A stretch of DNA of 64,000 nucleotides from Bacillus methanolicus MGA3. Lineage in GTDB: Bacteria > Bacillota > Bacilli > Bacillales > Cytobacillaceae. Positions 10,599-19,656 of the stretch are shown one piece after another. The stretch is from the NCBI RefSeq assembly GCF_000724485.1, contig NZ_CP007739.1:1286843-1350842 (forward strand), in the 5' to 3' direction. The first letter of the stretch is position 1, and each line of letters begins with the position of its first letter. A program made the translations under genes and the position numbers. The notes beneath the pieces were generated by a model that saw only the letters and a program-made list of their open reading frames with translations, had not been told where the DNA came from and ran no database searches.

Positions 10599-11870
10599 AT
10601 GTTTCAACATTTAGAATACGGAGTAAAATTGGAAGCTTTGGCAAGAGAAGTTGAAAAACAAATCGCTCATCTTCATATGGAAATAGATGAGAGAGCGGAA
10701 AAAAATCAATTCAGAGTCCTTCAGAGTTTTCAAGCTAACAAAGTAAGTGATTCTCATTTTATTCCATCTACTGGCTACGGGTATGATGACATAGGAAGGG
10801 ACACATTAGAAAAAGTATATGCCGAAGTTTTTGGTGGAGAAGCGGGTCTTGTCCGTCCACAAATAATCTCAGGTACACATGCTATTTCGATTGCACTATT
10901 TGGTGTATTAAGACCGGGAGATGAATTGTTATATATTACAGGAAAACCTTATGATACACTTGAAGAAATTGTCGGCATTCGCGGGTCTGGAACAGGGTCA
11001 TTAAAGGAATTCGGAATTCATTATAATAGTATTCCATTAACAGAAGATGGAAGAATTGATTTTCATGAAGTTGAAATAGCGATTAAACCGAATACAAAGA
11101 TGATAGGGATTCAGCGGTCAAAAGGTTATGCAACAAGACCGTCCTTTACGATAGAGGAAATAAAAGAAATGATTACATTCGTAAAGGGGATTAAACCTGA
11201 TGTTGTCGTGTTTGTTGATAACTGTTACGGAGAATTTGTTGAGGATCTGGAACCATGCCATGTTGGGGCAGATTTAATAGCAGGTTCACTTATAAAAAAC
11301 CCAGGCGGCGGTTTAGCGAAAACAGGGGGCTATATAGTAGGAAAAGCAAAATTGGTCGAAGCTTGTTCGTACCGATTGACTTCGCCTGGAATCGGTGCTG
11401 AAGCAGGGGCCTCATTGTACAGTCTTCAGGAAATGTATCAAGGGTTCTTTTTGGCACCGCATGTAGTTGCCCAGGCTTTGAAGGGCGCTGTATTTACCGC
11501 TGCTATGCTTGAAAAATTGGGAATGAACACACATCCGAAATGGAACGATAAACGGACAGACTTAATTCAGTCTGTTCAATTTGATGACCGTGATAAAATG
11601 GTGGCATTCTGCCAGGCTATCCAGTTTGCATCACCAGTAAATTCTCATGTTACCCCGGTCCCGAGCTATATGCCCGGTTATGAAGATGACGTCATTATGG
11701 CTGCAGGAACATTTATTCAGGGGGCGAGTATTGAGTTAACGGCAGACGGTCCGATCAGGCCTCCGTTTGTCGCATATGTTCAGGGCGGGCTGACCTATTC
11801 CCATGTAAAAATGGCCGTACTGATTGCAATTGATCATTTAATGAAAAAAGGTTTAATTCAATTATCATAA
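10599..11870 (+). CDS. ynbB: PLP-dependent Cys/Met-metabolism-like enzyme YnbB
   Basis: This belongs to the family often labelled methionine gamma-lyase or aluminium resistance protein. The 423 residues show a type I PLP fold: GGEAGLVRPQIISGTHAI, IRGSGTGSLKEFG, and probable PLP lysine in AGSLIKNPGGGLAKTGGYIVG. The substrate is unproven. It starts 17 bases after hflX behind AGGAGC and is probably cotranscribed with it. Confidence 0.92.
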   Translation: MFQHLEYGVKLEALAREVEKQIAHLHMEIDERAEKNQFRVLQSFQANKVSDSHFIPSTGYGYDDIGRDTLEKVYAEVFGGEAGLVRPQIISGTHAISIALFGVLRPGDELLYITGKPYDTLEEIVGIRGSGTGSLKEFGIHYNSIPLTEDGRIDFHEVEIAIKPNTKMIGIQRSKGYATRPSFTIEEIKEMITFVKGIKPDVVVFVDNCYGEFVEDLEPCHVGADLIAGSLIKNPGGGLAKTGGYIVGKAKLVEACSYRLTSPGIGAEAGASLYSLQEMYQGFFLAPHVVAQALKGAVFTAAMLEKLGMNTHPKWNDKRTDLIQSVQFDDRDKMVAFCQAIQFASPVNSHVTPVPSYMPGYEDDVIMAAGTFIQGASIELTADGPIRPPFVAYVQGGLTYSHVKMAVLIAIDHLMKKGLIQLS

Positions 11871-11878
11871 ATAGTTAA

Positions 11879-12000
11879 GTGGCTGACCCATAAGTGCAAG
11901 GCTTCCGTTTGTAGTTACATAATATTGTAGAAACATTGATGATGTTCTCAATATTTAGTAATGAACGGTGCCTGGCCTTATTGTTACGGGGCAGCCTCTT
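11879..12000. repeat. Degenerate long intergenic repeat between ynbB and glnR
   Basis: GGCTGACCC at 11881-11889 faces GGGGCAGCC at 11989-11997, and TAATATTGTAG pairs loosely with CTCAATATTTA inside. It resembles the GAGGCTGACTCA hairpin repeats but is diverged. It lies just upstream of the glnRA operator and downstream of ynbB, so it may act as a terminator. Confidence 0.5.
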
Positions 12001-12017
12001 ATTTTGAAAAATTTTTG

Positions 12018-12068
12018 TGTAATAAAATATAACATGGTATTGACAATAAACCTAACATAAAATATAAT
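12018..12068 (+). promoter_or_regulatory. glnRA promoter with two GlnR operators
   Basis: Operator 1 (12018-12034), TGTAA-TAAAATA-TAACA, matches the GlnR/TnrA consensus TGTNA-N7-TNACA exactly. A near match, TGACA-ATAAACC-TAACA (12041-12057), overlaps the -35 TTGACA (12040-12045); the -10 TATAAT is at 12063-12068 with a 17-bp spacer. The B. subtilis glnRA promoter also has two operators, one of them over the -35, so nitrogen-dependent autoregulation by GlnR with glutamine synthetase is expected. Confidence 0.9.
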
Positions 12069-12103
12069 TTCTATATAAGAAAGGAAAGGTAGGAGAAATC
12101 GAT

Positions 12104-12511
12104 GTGAGTGGAAGCAAAATTCGCCGTTCGATGCCTTTGTTTCCGATTGGAATTGTTATGAAGCTGACTGAGCTTTCAGCGAGACAAATTCGATATTATG
12201 AAGAACATGGATTGATTTCTCCAGCAAGAACGGATGGAAATCGGCGTCTTTTTTCATTAAACGATATTGATAAATTGCTTGAAATTAAGGACCTTATCGA
12301 CCAGGGGGTCAATATCGCCGGAATTAAACAGTTATTCTCAGTAAAAGATCAACAGGAAGAAACAGCAAACATTCAGCAACAAGCAGAAAAAGCCCGACGT
12401 GACTTGTCTGATGAGGAATTGAGAAAGCTATTGCGAGCTGAATTATTGCAAGCAGGAAGATTTAACCGTTCCTCATTGCGGCAAGGCGACATGTCCCGCT
12501 TTTTCCATTAA
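12104..12511 (+). CDS. glnR: Glutamine synthetase repressor GlnR (MerR family)
   Basis: GlnR represses glnRA when nitrogen is plentiful, activated by feedback-inhibited glutamine synthetase. The 135-residue protein has the MerR winged helix ([38 protein letters not shown]) and the C-terminal tail [17 protein letters not shown] that senses glutamine synthetase. It starts at GTG 12104 after GGTAGGAGAAA. glnA follows after 41 bases. Confidence 0.96.
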   Translation: MSGSKIRRSMPLFPIGIVMKLTELSARQIRYYEEHGLISPARTDGNRRLFSLNDIDKLLEIKDLIDQGVNIAGIKQLFSVKDQQEETANIQQQAEKARRDLSDEELRKLLRAELLQAGRFNRSSLRQGDMSRFFH

Positions 12512-12552
12512 TTATATTTGATAAATGAATGATAACAGGGAGGACAACAGAA

Positions 12553-13887
12553 ATGGCCAAGTACACAAAAGAAGATATTTTCCGCATGGCAAATGAAGAA
12601 AATGTAAAATTCATTCGTTTGCAATTTACTGACATCTTAGGAACGATCAAAAACGTAGAAATTCCTATAAGCCAGCTTGAAAAAGCGTTAGATAACAAAA
12701 TGATGTTCGACGGTTCATCAATTGAAGGTTTTGTGCGTATTGAAGAGTCTGATATGTATCTTTACCCGGATCTCGATACATGGGTTATTTTCCCTTGGAC
12801 TGCTGAAAAAGGAAAGGTTGCCCGTTTAATCTGTGACATTTACAATCCGGATGGTACACCATTCGAAGGAGATCCACGTGCAAACTTAAAACGCATTTTA
12901 AAAGAGATGGAAGAGTTAGGATTTACAAATTTCAATTTAGGTCCAGAACCAGAATTCTTCTTATTTAAACTCAACGAAAAAGAGGAGCCAACACTTGAAC
13001 TAAATGATAATGGCGGGTATTTTGACTTGGCTCCGACTGATCTTGGCGAAAACTGCCGCCGCGATATCGTTCTTGAGCTAGAAGAAATGGGCTTTGAAAT
13101 CGAGGCTTCTCACCACGAAGTAGCACCTGGCCAGCATGAAATTGATTTTAAATATGCAGATGCTGTAACAGCATGCGACAATATTCAAACGTTCAAGCTT
13201 GTTGTAAAAACCATTGCCCGTAAGCACGGATTGCATGCGACATTTATGCCAAAACCATTATTTGGTGTGAATGGATCTGGTATGCACTGCAATCTTTCAC
13301 TGTTCACTGGAGACAAAAATGCATTTTTTGATCCAACAGGAAACCTTGAATTAAGCGACACAGCACGCCATTTTATTGCCGGTGTCCTTAAGCATGCACC
13401 TGCGTTCACTGCTGTTACAAACCCAACAGTTAACTCTTATAAGCGTTTAGTACCGGGATACGAGGCTCCTTGCTATGTTGCATGGTCTGCAAGAAACCGT
13501 TCACCATTGATCCGGATCCCTGCATCCCGTGGTTTAAGCACACGTGTAGAAGTACGCAGTGTTGATCCATCTGCTAACCCATACCTTGCAATGGCTGTAT
13601 TATTGAAAGCTGGGTTAGATGGAATCAAAAACAAACTTACTGCTCCAGCACCAGTAGACCGCAACATTTATGTTATGAGCAAAGAAGAGCGCCTTGCTGA
13701 AGGAATCGAAGATTTGCCAGCAACTCTTGCTCAAGCATTAGACAATTTAAAAAGCGACGAAGTTATCGTGTCAGCACTTGGAAACCATATTTTTGAACAC
13801 TTTGTTGAGGCAAAAGAAATCGAGTGGGATATGTTCCGTACACAAGTGCATCCTTGGGAGCGCGAACAATATATGACAATGTATTAA
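12553..13887 (+). CDS. glnA: Glutamine synthetase, type I
   Basis: GlnA makes glutamine from glutamate, ammonia and ATP. The 444-residue GSI-alpha type has [48 protein letters not shown], and [17 protein letters not shown]. The C-terminal part lacks the adenylylation site region of GSI-beta, as in Bacillus, where feedback inhibition and GlnR/TnrA contact replace adenylylation. ATG 12553 is chosen, with GGGAGG about 9 bases upstream; the frame to 12529 adds unrelated residues. Confidence 0.97.
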   Translation: MAKYTKEDIFRMANEENVKFIRLQFTDILGTIKNVEIPISQLEKALDNKMMFDGSSIEGFVRIEESDMYLYPDLDTWVIFPWTAEKGKVARLICDIYNPDGTPFEGDPRANLKRILKEMEELGFTNFNLGPEPEFFLFKLNEKEEPTLELNDNGGYFDLAPTDLGENCRRDIVLELEEMGFEIEASHHEVAPGQHEIDFKYADAVTACDNIQTFKLVVKTIARKHGLHATFMPKPLFGVNGSGMHCNLSLFTGDKNAFFDPTGNLELSDTARHFIAGVLKHAPAFTAVTNPTVNSYKRLVPGYEAPCYVAWSARNRSPLIRIPASRGLSTRVEVRSVDPSANPYLAMAVLLKAGLDGIKNKLTAPAPVDRNIYVMSKEERLAEGIEDLPATLAQALDNLKSDEVIVSALGNHIFEHFVEAKEIEWDMFRTQVHPWEREQYMTMY

Positions 13888-13892
13888 TCTTT

Positions 13893-13931
13893 AAATCCCT
13901 TGACACCATTGGTGTTGAGGGATTTTTATTT
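13893..13931 (+). terminator. Terminator of glnRA
   Basis: AAATCCCTTGACACC-ATT-GGTGTTGAGGGATTT with a T-rich tail, directly after glnA. The stem is about 15 bp. Confidence 0.9.
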
Positions 13932-14002
13932 ATCAGGCATTTTTAATTATTGTTAGTTATTTTCTAACTGTCAGAAAAGTGCCCGATTTTATTTCAAAAA
14001 AA

Positions 14003-14145
14003 TTATTCGAGTATATTCTTCATGTATTCCTCATACTTGCTATCCTGTCTTTTTCAATCTTCTTTTTGATATGTGAAAAAATATCATATGGTAATTTGAA
14101 TAGTTCCATGTCCTAAGAGTTTTCTGTACATTCTTGGCTGACCTT
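14003..14145 (-). pseudogene. Tyrosine recombinase (integrase) C-terminal remnant
   Basis: Reading leftwards in three frames gives RKLLGHGTIQIT, then YDIFSHI, then KKIEKD, then SKYEEYMKNILE and a stop. This is the usual end of a phage or ICE integrase, with the catalytic LLGHG histidine block and the region around the catalytic tyrosine. At least two frameshifts disrupt it and nothing upstream of the box remains. Its position next to the glnA terminator marks the left edge of the accessory zone. Confidence 0.65.
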
Positions 14146-14264
14146 ATAATACGAACGCGATAGATCGTTAAAAAAATTGCACTCATAGCAATTGCTGGCT
14201 ACTTCTTATTTCTAGTTCGCATATAGTGGGTTTCCACCGTTTGCAGAAGCAGCCGACGATGTTA

Positions 14265-14394
14265 TGAGGTGGTTGAAAGGCTTCTATAAAGTACATGGGG
14301 TTTGGGCAACGATTGGATTGATTGTGTTTGTTTGTATCGTGGTTTGGATGTTTGGTAAGAAGCCAAGCGGAAAGAGCGCCGAAAAGAAGCGATA
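14265..14394 (+). CDS. Small membrane peptide, uncertain
   Basis: From the ATG at 14265 the frame reads MRWLKGFYKVHGVWATIGLI, a hydrophobic stretch (VFVCIVVWMF), then GKKPSGKSAEKKR and a stop: one membrane helix with a basic tail, about 43 residues. The frame is open 14 codons further upstream without a start. No ribosome site is convincing. It may be the end of a decayed gene; I do not recognise a family. Confidence 0.3.
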
Positions 14395-14423
14395 AGGGAA
14401 ATGATGAAAAAAGGAGAGAAAAA

Positions 14424-14595
14424 ATGAAGAATCGTGAATATCCGAAAACGGTGTTCAGGAAGAAGATTATAAAAGAGTTTTTTGGATCGGATTTTTTTGG
14501 TGTTGTTTCTGTCAGTCGTTGCAATCGTTCGTGTAGGAAATGCCGGTACTAGTCAGGCAGAAGCAGAGCCGGTACATGAAAAAGTAAATAAATAA
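14424..14595 (+). pseudogene. Small membrane protein interrupted by a +1 frameshift
   Basis: GGAGAGAAAAA precedes an ATG at 14424. The first frame gives MKNREYPKTVFRKKIIKEF. At a run of six T residues (about 14478) the better frame shifts by +1 and continues LDRIFLVLFLSVVAIVRVGN, a membrane helix, then QAEAEPVHEKVNK and a stop at 14595. In the first frame translation ends in a Cys/Arg-rich tail at 14552. An indel in the T run is the simplest reading. No family recognised. Confidence 0.4.
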
Positions 14596-14681
14596 GAGAA
14601 ATTAGCCGTAAGCTATATGTGGCTAAAACTAGGAAACTGTATATTAGATACTAGCCCATTCTCTCTCATAGTTCTACCAAT

Positions 14682-15005
14682 ATGTCGTCTCGAAACGAAG
14701 TGTTCGCAACGCTGCGTTCCATTACAGATATTGCCCCCGTGGGCAGTGCGGTTATTTTCGATTACTTTGTACTAGAAGAAGCTACTCCATATATGAAAAA
14801 GATGCAGGAGAATTTACGAAAGATAGGCGAGCCGATTAAAACGACCTTTGACCCGTCAACACTGGCTTTTGAATTGGAAAGTTTAGGGCTCCGTCTTCAT
14901 GAGAACTTAAGCCCATCCGATATCCAAGAACGCTATTTTCAGAGTCGAACGAACGGCTATTATGCGAGTAAACATGTGCGCTTTGCTATGGCAGTAGTAG
15001 AGTGA
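14682..15005 (+). pseudogene. C-terminal half of a SAM-dependent methyltransferase
   Basis: The frame reads SRNEVFATLRSITDIAPVGS then AVIFDYFVLEEATPYMKKMQ and ends SKHVRFAMAVVE. This is the C-terminal part of the class I methyltransferases related to leucine carboxyl methyltransferases (TIGR00027-like). The N-terminal half with the SAM-binding GxGxD motif is absent here, and the ATG at 14682 has no ribosome site, so it is a fragment. The matching N-terminal half of a family member lies at 29059, also on the + strand. Confidence 0.65.
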
Positions 15006-15037
15006 AAAAATATGTTCTCCCTTATTAGATGATTATT

Positions 15038-15062
15038 AACGCCGCAATTTGGCGTTTTTTTT
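15038..15062 (+). terminator. Terminator after methyltransferase fragment
   Basis: AACGCC-GCAATTT-GGCGTT followed by a run of T residues, 33 bases after the stop. Confidence 0.85.
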
Positions 15063-15344
15063 AATTCTTTAATTGCAAAAAACTTGCGGTATTACCTGGG
15101 GAACGTTATTTACACGTTCATGCCTCAAAAGGTCAGGGTTAATTTTTTGGAAAGTTCCCAACGAAAAACCCGTTGAGTGCAAGGAGTTTTCTGTACTCTG
15201 ATTGAACATTTTGGATATTACTTCTAGAAAGGATTACTCCTTTATTCCATTAAAGGGACATATTCTGGAATAAGTGATTGCGTAGAAACTTGAACTAATC
15301 GTTATTATGCTAAAGGGCGGGATAAATTAAAAAGAAGAATTAAA
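15063..15344. other. Non-coding stretch before CYP152 gene
   Basis: No frame here carries a recognisable protein. The sequence GAGTTTTCTGTAC at about 15186 also occurs at about 14117 in the integrase remnant, which hints at a small duplication. Otherwise nothing was seen. Confidence 0.4.
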
Positions 15345-15388
15345 AAAGTCGATTCCTGTACAGTTCACAGGAAACTGGCTTTTTTTTA
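15345..15388 (+). terminator. Hairpin with T tract upstream of CYP152 gene
   Basis: TTCCTGT-ACAGTTC-ACAGGAA extended by AAAGTC/GGCTTT ends in eight T residues. It lies about 100 bases upstream of the P450 start, so it either ends an upstream transcript or acts as a leader attenuator. Confidence 0.65.
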
Positions 15389-15485
15389 GGTTGAAATCTG
15401 TTTAAGGGTCCAAGTTTTTTGAGACTAAACAGGGGAAAATTTACAAAGAATAAGACCATTACTATGAAAAATGGAGATGGATCAT

Positions 15486-16745
15486 ATGTCAAATATAAAT
15501 CAAATGCCTCGGGAAGAAGGAATAGATTCTACCTGGCGTCTTATGGAAGAAGGATATATGTACATTTTGAACAGACGTCACAGTTTTAATTCTGATATTT
15601 TCGAGACCCGTTTGCTTGGAAAGAAAGCAATCTGCATGGGAGGAAAGGAAGCTGCGGAAATTTTTTATGACACTGAGAAATTCAAAAGGAAGGATGCAGC
15701 ACCAAACCGGGTTGTGCAAACATTGTTTGGCAAGAATGGTGTTCAGGCGTTAGATGGACAGACCCATAAACATCGCAAGGAAATGTTTATGTCGATTATG
15801 TCTCCTGACGAACTTGAAAAACTAACTGACATTACAAAAAAACAGTGGGAAATAGCAGTGGATAAATGGGAACAGATGGATAAGGTTATTCTTTATGAAG
15901 AAGCGAAGGAAATTATGTGCAGGACAGCCTGCCAGTGGGCAGGTGTACCGGTACAAGAAAACGAAGTTAAGAGGCTGACAAAAAATTTAGGGGCGATGTT
16001 TGAGTCGGCAGCTGCAGTTGGTCTAAAACATTGGCTAGGGAGACATGCACGGAATTACGAAGAAATATGGATCGAAGAACTCATTGATAGGGTTCGTGAT
16101 GGGAAAGTGAATCCCCCTGAAAATACCACATTACACAAATTTTCCTGGTATCGCGATCTGGAAGGGAATCTTCTGGATACCGAGACCGCTGCTGTAGAAG
16201 TAATCAATATTTTGAGACCGATTGTGGCGATTGCTATTTTTATCAATTTCATTGCGCTGGCATTGCACCATTATCCGGAAGAAAAGGAGAAACTTAAATC
16301 TGGCGATAAAAAGTATTCTCAGATGTTTGTACAGGAAGTTCGCCGTTTTTATCCATTTTTTCCGTTTGTCGTGGCGCTGGTAAAAAAAGATTTCACCTGG
16401 AAAGGCTATAAATTTGAAGAAGGCACGTTAACCTTGCTGGATCTTTATGGCACAAATCATGACCCTGAAATTTGGAAAAATCCTGATGTGTTCAGTCCTG
16501 ATCGGTTTGCCAAATGGGAAGGAAGCCCTTTTAGCTTCATTCCGCAGGGTGGTGGTGATTACTTTATGGGACATCGCTGTGCTGGGGAGTGGGTTACCAT
16601 TGAAGTCATGAAAGTGAGTCTTGATTATCTAACAAATCGAATGGATTATGAAGTTCCTGACCAGGATTTAAGTTTCAGCATGGCTAGCATGCCAAGTATT
16701 CCCCATAGTAAAGTAGTGATCAAAAATGTTAAAAAGAGGATATAA
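15486..16745 (+). CDS. Cytochrome P450 CYP152 fatty acid peroxygenase
   Basis: A soluble P450 of the CYP152 family (B. subtilis YbdT/CypC, P450BS-beta) that hydroxylates or decarboxylates fatty acids with hydrogen peroxide and needs no reductase. The 419-residue protein has the family's NILRPIVAI helix, where Arg244-Pro245 replace the usual acid-threonine pair and bind the fatty acid carboxylate. The haem loop is [18 protein letters not shown] with Cys365 as ligand. The ATG at 15486 has GGAGATGG five bases upstream. It stands alone between two hairpins. Confidence 0.93.
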
Positions 16746-16856
16746 TTTATTTCTACTCTACTCAATTATTGTGAGTAATTAGCTTTTTAAATGCGTGCTA
16801 AGGTTCAATAAGTGCGAGACGGCTTTTCGTTTCCATTACACGATATTTGTATAAGA

Positions 16857-16886
16857 AGGGGAGCTTTTTGCTCCCTTTATTGTTTT
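16857..16886 (+). terminator. Terminator after CYP152 gene (duplicated element)
   Basis: GGGAGC-TTTTT-GCTCCC followed by TTTATTGTTTT. The same hairpin with similar flanks recurs at 18730. Confidence 0.8.
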
Positions 16887-16928
16887 GGTTCAAAGGTGTT
16901 TTATTTATTGTTGAACTCAAATTAAATA

Positions 16929-17183
16929 GTGATGTTAGAAACGAACAAAAGAACTAAGAAAAGAAGAAAAGAACGTTGGAAGAAAGGAGAATTCGAAGAT
17001 TGGATAATTTTGGAAAGTTATTTAATATACTTTATAAAGAAAACTAATAGGCCTTATTTGATTGTATTTTTTATATCACTATTCACTACTCTTCTTAAAC
17101 TGAGATTGGTTTTAAGTGGAAAAGTGATTTATAGTAACGGTTGGAATATTATTTGGACATTCTTCTCTTATATCGTCCTTTAA
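16929..17183 (+). CDS. Small basic membrane protein, unknown
   Basis: An 84-residue frame from GTG 16929. The first 20 residues are very basic (NKRTKKRRKERWKKG), then two hydrophobic segments, PYLIVFFISLFTTLLKL and NIIWTFFSYIVL. No ribosome site precedes the start, while AAAGGAG at 16984 suggests that a later start or a broken gene is possible. No family recognised. The region around it is rich in pseudogenes. Confidence 0.35.
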   Translation: MMLETNKRTKKRRKERWKKGEFEDWIILESYLIYFIKKTNRPYLIVFFISLFTTLLKLRLVLSGKVIYSNGWNIIWTFFSYIVL

Positions 17184-17347
17184 ATGTGGGCGTATTGGCA
17201 TTTTCTCTACTTTAAGAAATTACAAGTTTAAAGTTAATTTTTAACAAACATGAATGAAAGTGTGTTTCGTTGAAAAAGCCTTCGATTCTAATTAAATTAA
17301 GTACTGATAAACATAGATAATTGATGTTATGGAGAGGAGAATAAAGT

Positions 17348-17440
17348 TTGGTACAAGGTATTAATCACATATGTTTTTCCGTTTCAGATTTAGACAAATC
17401 TATCGAGTTTCATTTCATGAGAAAGGTAAGAAATAGTTAG
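17348..17440 (+). pseudogene. FosB/VOC-type fosfomycin-resistance-like remnant
   Basis: After GGAGAGGAG a TTG at 17348 begins a frame reading INHICFSVSDLDKSIEFHF. This matches the N-terminus of FosB-type metallothiol transferases and other VOC proteins, including the first metal-ligand histidine. It stops after 30 codons and the remaining ~100 residues of the family are missing. It cannot be functional. Confidence 0.6.
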
Positions 17441-17487
17441 AATTACAAAGAGTAAACTTTACAAAATTACTAGAGTGGGGTTGAAAT

Positions 17488-17685
17488 ATGCCTATCAATC
17501 GTGTTAGAGAGTTTTGGGTGTAGAGATTGGACAAATAGCGAAGTCTATTCTATTCCGTTCAAATGATAAAAATTATGGATTGTTTGTGGCGGCTGGGTGT
17601 TGTACGAATTAACCCGAAGAAAGTCAAATCATTAATTGGTGGAAAAAAGCAAAAGCCGAAAAGTGTTGATGGATCACCTTCATAA
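17488..17685 (+). pseudogene. YbaK/EbsC-type prolyl-tRNA deacylase remnant
   Basis: Three frames joined give RVREF, then LGVEIGQIAKSILFRSNDKN and YGLFVAAG, then GVVRINPKKVKSLIGGKK. This is the central part of the YbaK family, whose members clear mischarged tRNA. Frameshifts near 17512 and 17590 and the loss of the C-terminal GGVCPFGL region make it non-functional. Confidence 0.6.
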
Positions 17686-17707
17686 ACGATGATTGGCGAT
17701 AAAGCTA

Positions 17708-17735
17708 AAACCCCTTGAGCATCAAGGGGATTTGT
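17708..17735. terminator. Hairpin between YbaK and MazG remnants
   Basis: ACCCCTTGA-GCA-TCAAGGGGA with short T runs on either side, placed between two convergent pseudogenes. Confidence 0.55.
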
Positions 17736-17740
17736 TATCT

Positions 17741-17882
17741 TCAAATTTCTAATGCACGAACGGCTTGAGCGAGTTCACCAACTTCCTCCATCAGAAAGCC
17801 GATAAGAATAAAGGGCTAACTCTCTCCATCCTCGTTTTTCATAAGTTTCAGCAATCCAGCTCTGTAATTCAGACAATTGCAC
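17741..17882 (-). pseudogene. MazG-like nucleotide pyrophosphohydrolase remnant
   Basis: AAAGGAGTG precedes a GTG at 17882 that gives QLSELQSWIAETYEKRGWRE. After a frameshift the reading continues FILIGFLMEEVGELAQAVRA LEI. The EEVGE block is the MazG metal-binding motif. The frame then ends, so the second half of the domain is lost. Confidence 0.6.
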
Positions 17883-17949
17883 CCTCTATCACTCCTTTGT
17901 TTTGATACAATAGTATAATACTATTTAAAAAGATAGGAGAGTAATAACT

Positions 17950-18534
17950 ATGAAGCGTGTTTGTGTTTTTGCTGGATCTAATCCTGGAACCCATCCCGAG
18001 TATAAAGAATCTGCCATTCAACTCGGAAAAGAACTAGTAAAAAAAGGACTCGAGCTAGTATATGGCGGCTCAAACATTGGACTTATGGGGACAATAGCGA
18101 ATACAGTATTAGGTCAAGGTGGTACGGTTATTGGCGTTATGCCTACAAGCTTGTTCCGTGGAGAGGTGGTCCATCGGAACCTCACTCATCTCTATGAGGT
18201 TAAGGATATGCATGAACGAAAAGCCAAGATGGGAGAGATTTCTGATGCATTCATCGCTCTTCCAGGAGGTTATGGAACATTTGAAGAAATTTTTGAATTT
18301 GTTAGTTGGGGGCAACTTGGAATACATAATAAGCCCGTAGGGGTATTAAATGTAGCAGGCTACTACAACCCCTTGATGGAAATGATTGCAAAAGCGGTAG
18401 AAGGAGGCTTTATTCCTTCAACACATAAGGAGCTCATTATTTTCGAAAGCAACCCAATGATTCTTCTAAAGAAACTTCGTGAATACAAGCCACCTCTCAA
18501 GACAAATAAATGGAGTGAACTAGAATATAAATAA
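17950..18534 (+). CDS. LOG-family nucleoside monophosphate phosphoribohydrolase
   Basis: A 194-residue Rossmann-fold enzyme of the lonely-guy family (TIGR00730, YvdD-like) that removes the base from nucleoside 5'-monophosphates. It has VYGGSNIGLMG at the start, and the hallmark ALPGGYGTFEEIFEFVSWGQ with the catalytic Glu/Arg region KDMHERKAKM. GATAGGAGAG lies a few bases before the ATG, and TATAAT is seen at 17911-17916. It is single and intact among pseudogenes. In bacteria the physiological substrate is usually unknown. Confidence 0.9.
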   Translation: MKRVCVFAGSNPGTHPEYKESAIQLGKELVKKGLELVYGGSNIGLMGTIANTVLGQGGTVIGVMPTSLFRGEVVHRNLTHLYEVKDMHERKAKMGEISDAFIALPGGYGTFEEIFEFVSWGQLGIHNKPVGVLNVAGYYNPLMEMIAKAVEGGFIPSTHKELIIFESNPMILLKKLREYKPPLKTNKWSELEYK

Positions 18535-18613
18535 ACATAATTAACAAGAGTCATCTACTTATATCTTTTTCATAAATAATCAAATTTTCCGATATGTAAA
18601 TCCCATTTTAACC

Positions 18614-18656
18614 GAAAGATAAAGTGAAGTACCGAAGGTGGTTCACTTTATCTTTC
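18614..18656. repeat. Perfect-arm inverted repeat, 18.6 kb
   Basis: GAAAGATAAAGTGAA and TTCACTTTATCTTTC are perfect 15-base arms separated by 13 bases. There is no T tract, so it may be an operator, a mobile-element relic or a weak bidirectional terminator. Confidence 0.75.
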
Positions 18657-18729
18657 AGCAACGCCGTTAGGTGATTAATTATGTCGTTTCTATTGCACGA
18701 TCTATTGCTCTGCAATGTATCAGTAGTAA

Positions 18730-18759
18730 GGAGGAGCTTTTTGCTCCCTTTATTGTTTT
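18730..18759 (+). terminator. Second copy of the GGAGC-TTTTT-GCTCC hairpin
   Basis: AGGAGGAGCTTTTTGCTCCC followed by TTTATTGTTTT, almost the same as 16857-16886. Purine-rich flanks on the right side are similar too, so a segment of over 100 bases seems to be duplicated. Confidence 0.7.
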
Positions 18760-18878
18760 GTTAAGTAGTAATGTTAATACAAGCGATGAAAACAACCAAA
18801 GAAGAAAAGAAGAAAGATAGAAAGGAAGGGTTCCGATACAAAAAGACTGTTAGTCCCCTTCAAACATATTGTCCCATC

Positions 18879-19451
18879 TTATAACTCTTTTCCAGACAGG
18901 ATATTTTTTAGTGACTGGCCATATATTTCAAAATCCTTCTGGGAAAACAATACCATTTTAACTTCTCCTAATTGATTCCGCTTTAAAAAGTTGATAATTG
19001 TTTTAAGTGCGATGACCGAGGCCAATTCCTCTGGAAAACGATAGACTCCCGTAGAAATGGATGGGAATGAAATACTCTTAAGTTTTTTTTCTGCTGCTAG
19101 ATTAAGAGAGTTTTGATAACAATTTGAAAGAAGTTCCCCTTCTCTTTCAAGATTTCCCCGCCAAACCGGGCCGACTGTATGGATAACATATTTAGCCGGA
19201 AGCTGAAAGCCATCAGTTATGACAGCTTCCCCGGTTGGCAATTCTTTTCCGTTTAAGACTTCCTTTCGAATCCTCCTGCATTCCTGCAACAATTCAGGAC
19301 CAGCTGCCCGGTGGATTGCACCGTCAACCCCGCCGCCCCCTAGGAGAGTACCATTAGCAGCATTCACAATCGCATCTGTAGTTTGCTTTGTGATATCACC
19401 CAAAATAAGCTCCAGTGTATTTCCATTTATCTCCACCTTTATAATTATCAC
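18879..19451 (-). CDS. Macrodomain protein (ADP-ribose/O-acetyl-ADP-ribose hydrolase)
   Basis: A single 190-residue macrodomain of the MacroD/YmdB class, which binds ADP-ribose and usually removes acetyl or mono-ADP-ribose groups. Visible are GDITKQTTDAIVNAANGTLL, GGGGVDGAIHRAAG, YVIHTVGPVWRG and SIGTGVYRF-like SISTGVYRFP. The start is a GTG at 19451 after AAAGG; a second GTG at 19436 is possible. There is no linked sirtuin or toxin, so a stand-alone role is likely. Confidence 0.93.
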   Translation of the reverse strand: MIIIKVEINGNTLELILGDITKQTTDAIVNAANGTLLGGGGVDGAIHRAAGPELLQECRRIRKEVLNGKELPTGEAVITDGFQLPAKYVIHTVGPVWRGNLEREGELLSNCYQNSLNLAAEKKLKSISFPSISTGVYRFPEELASVIALKTIINFLKRNQLGEVKMVLFSQKDFEIYGQSLKNILSGKEL

Positions 19452-19457
19452 ACCTTT

Positions 19458-19590
19458 CTATTTTCGTTTTTTCCAAAAAACAAAGGTCAACAGCAATAAT
19501 ATTGTTGGTTTCAATAATATTAATTTAAAACCGTTATTTCCACCATTAAAGTAATAGGCGATTGCGATGCTGCCAAAGCAGGGGTATCTT
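19458..19590 (-). pseudogene. C-terminal remnant of an integral membrane protein
   Basis: Just upstream of the macrodomain gene, on the same strand, a frame without a start codon reads CFGSIAIAYYFNGGNNGFKL then ILLKPTILLLLTFVFWKKRK and a stop. Two hydrophobic segments with a basic tail suggest the end of a membrane protein. The family is not recognised. Confidence 0.3.
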
Positions 19591-19656
19591 TCTAAGGTTA
19601 ATCATACTTATTGTACAACAATATTTTATTTAGAATGATAGAGGGGAGCTCAAACG

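Noticed and set aside
14183..14524. 113-codon - strand frame
   Set aside because: Composition and lack of start signals suggest a shadow of the small + strand membrane peptides; the left part is near the integrase remnant but in no matching frame.
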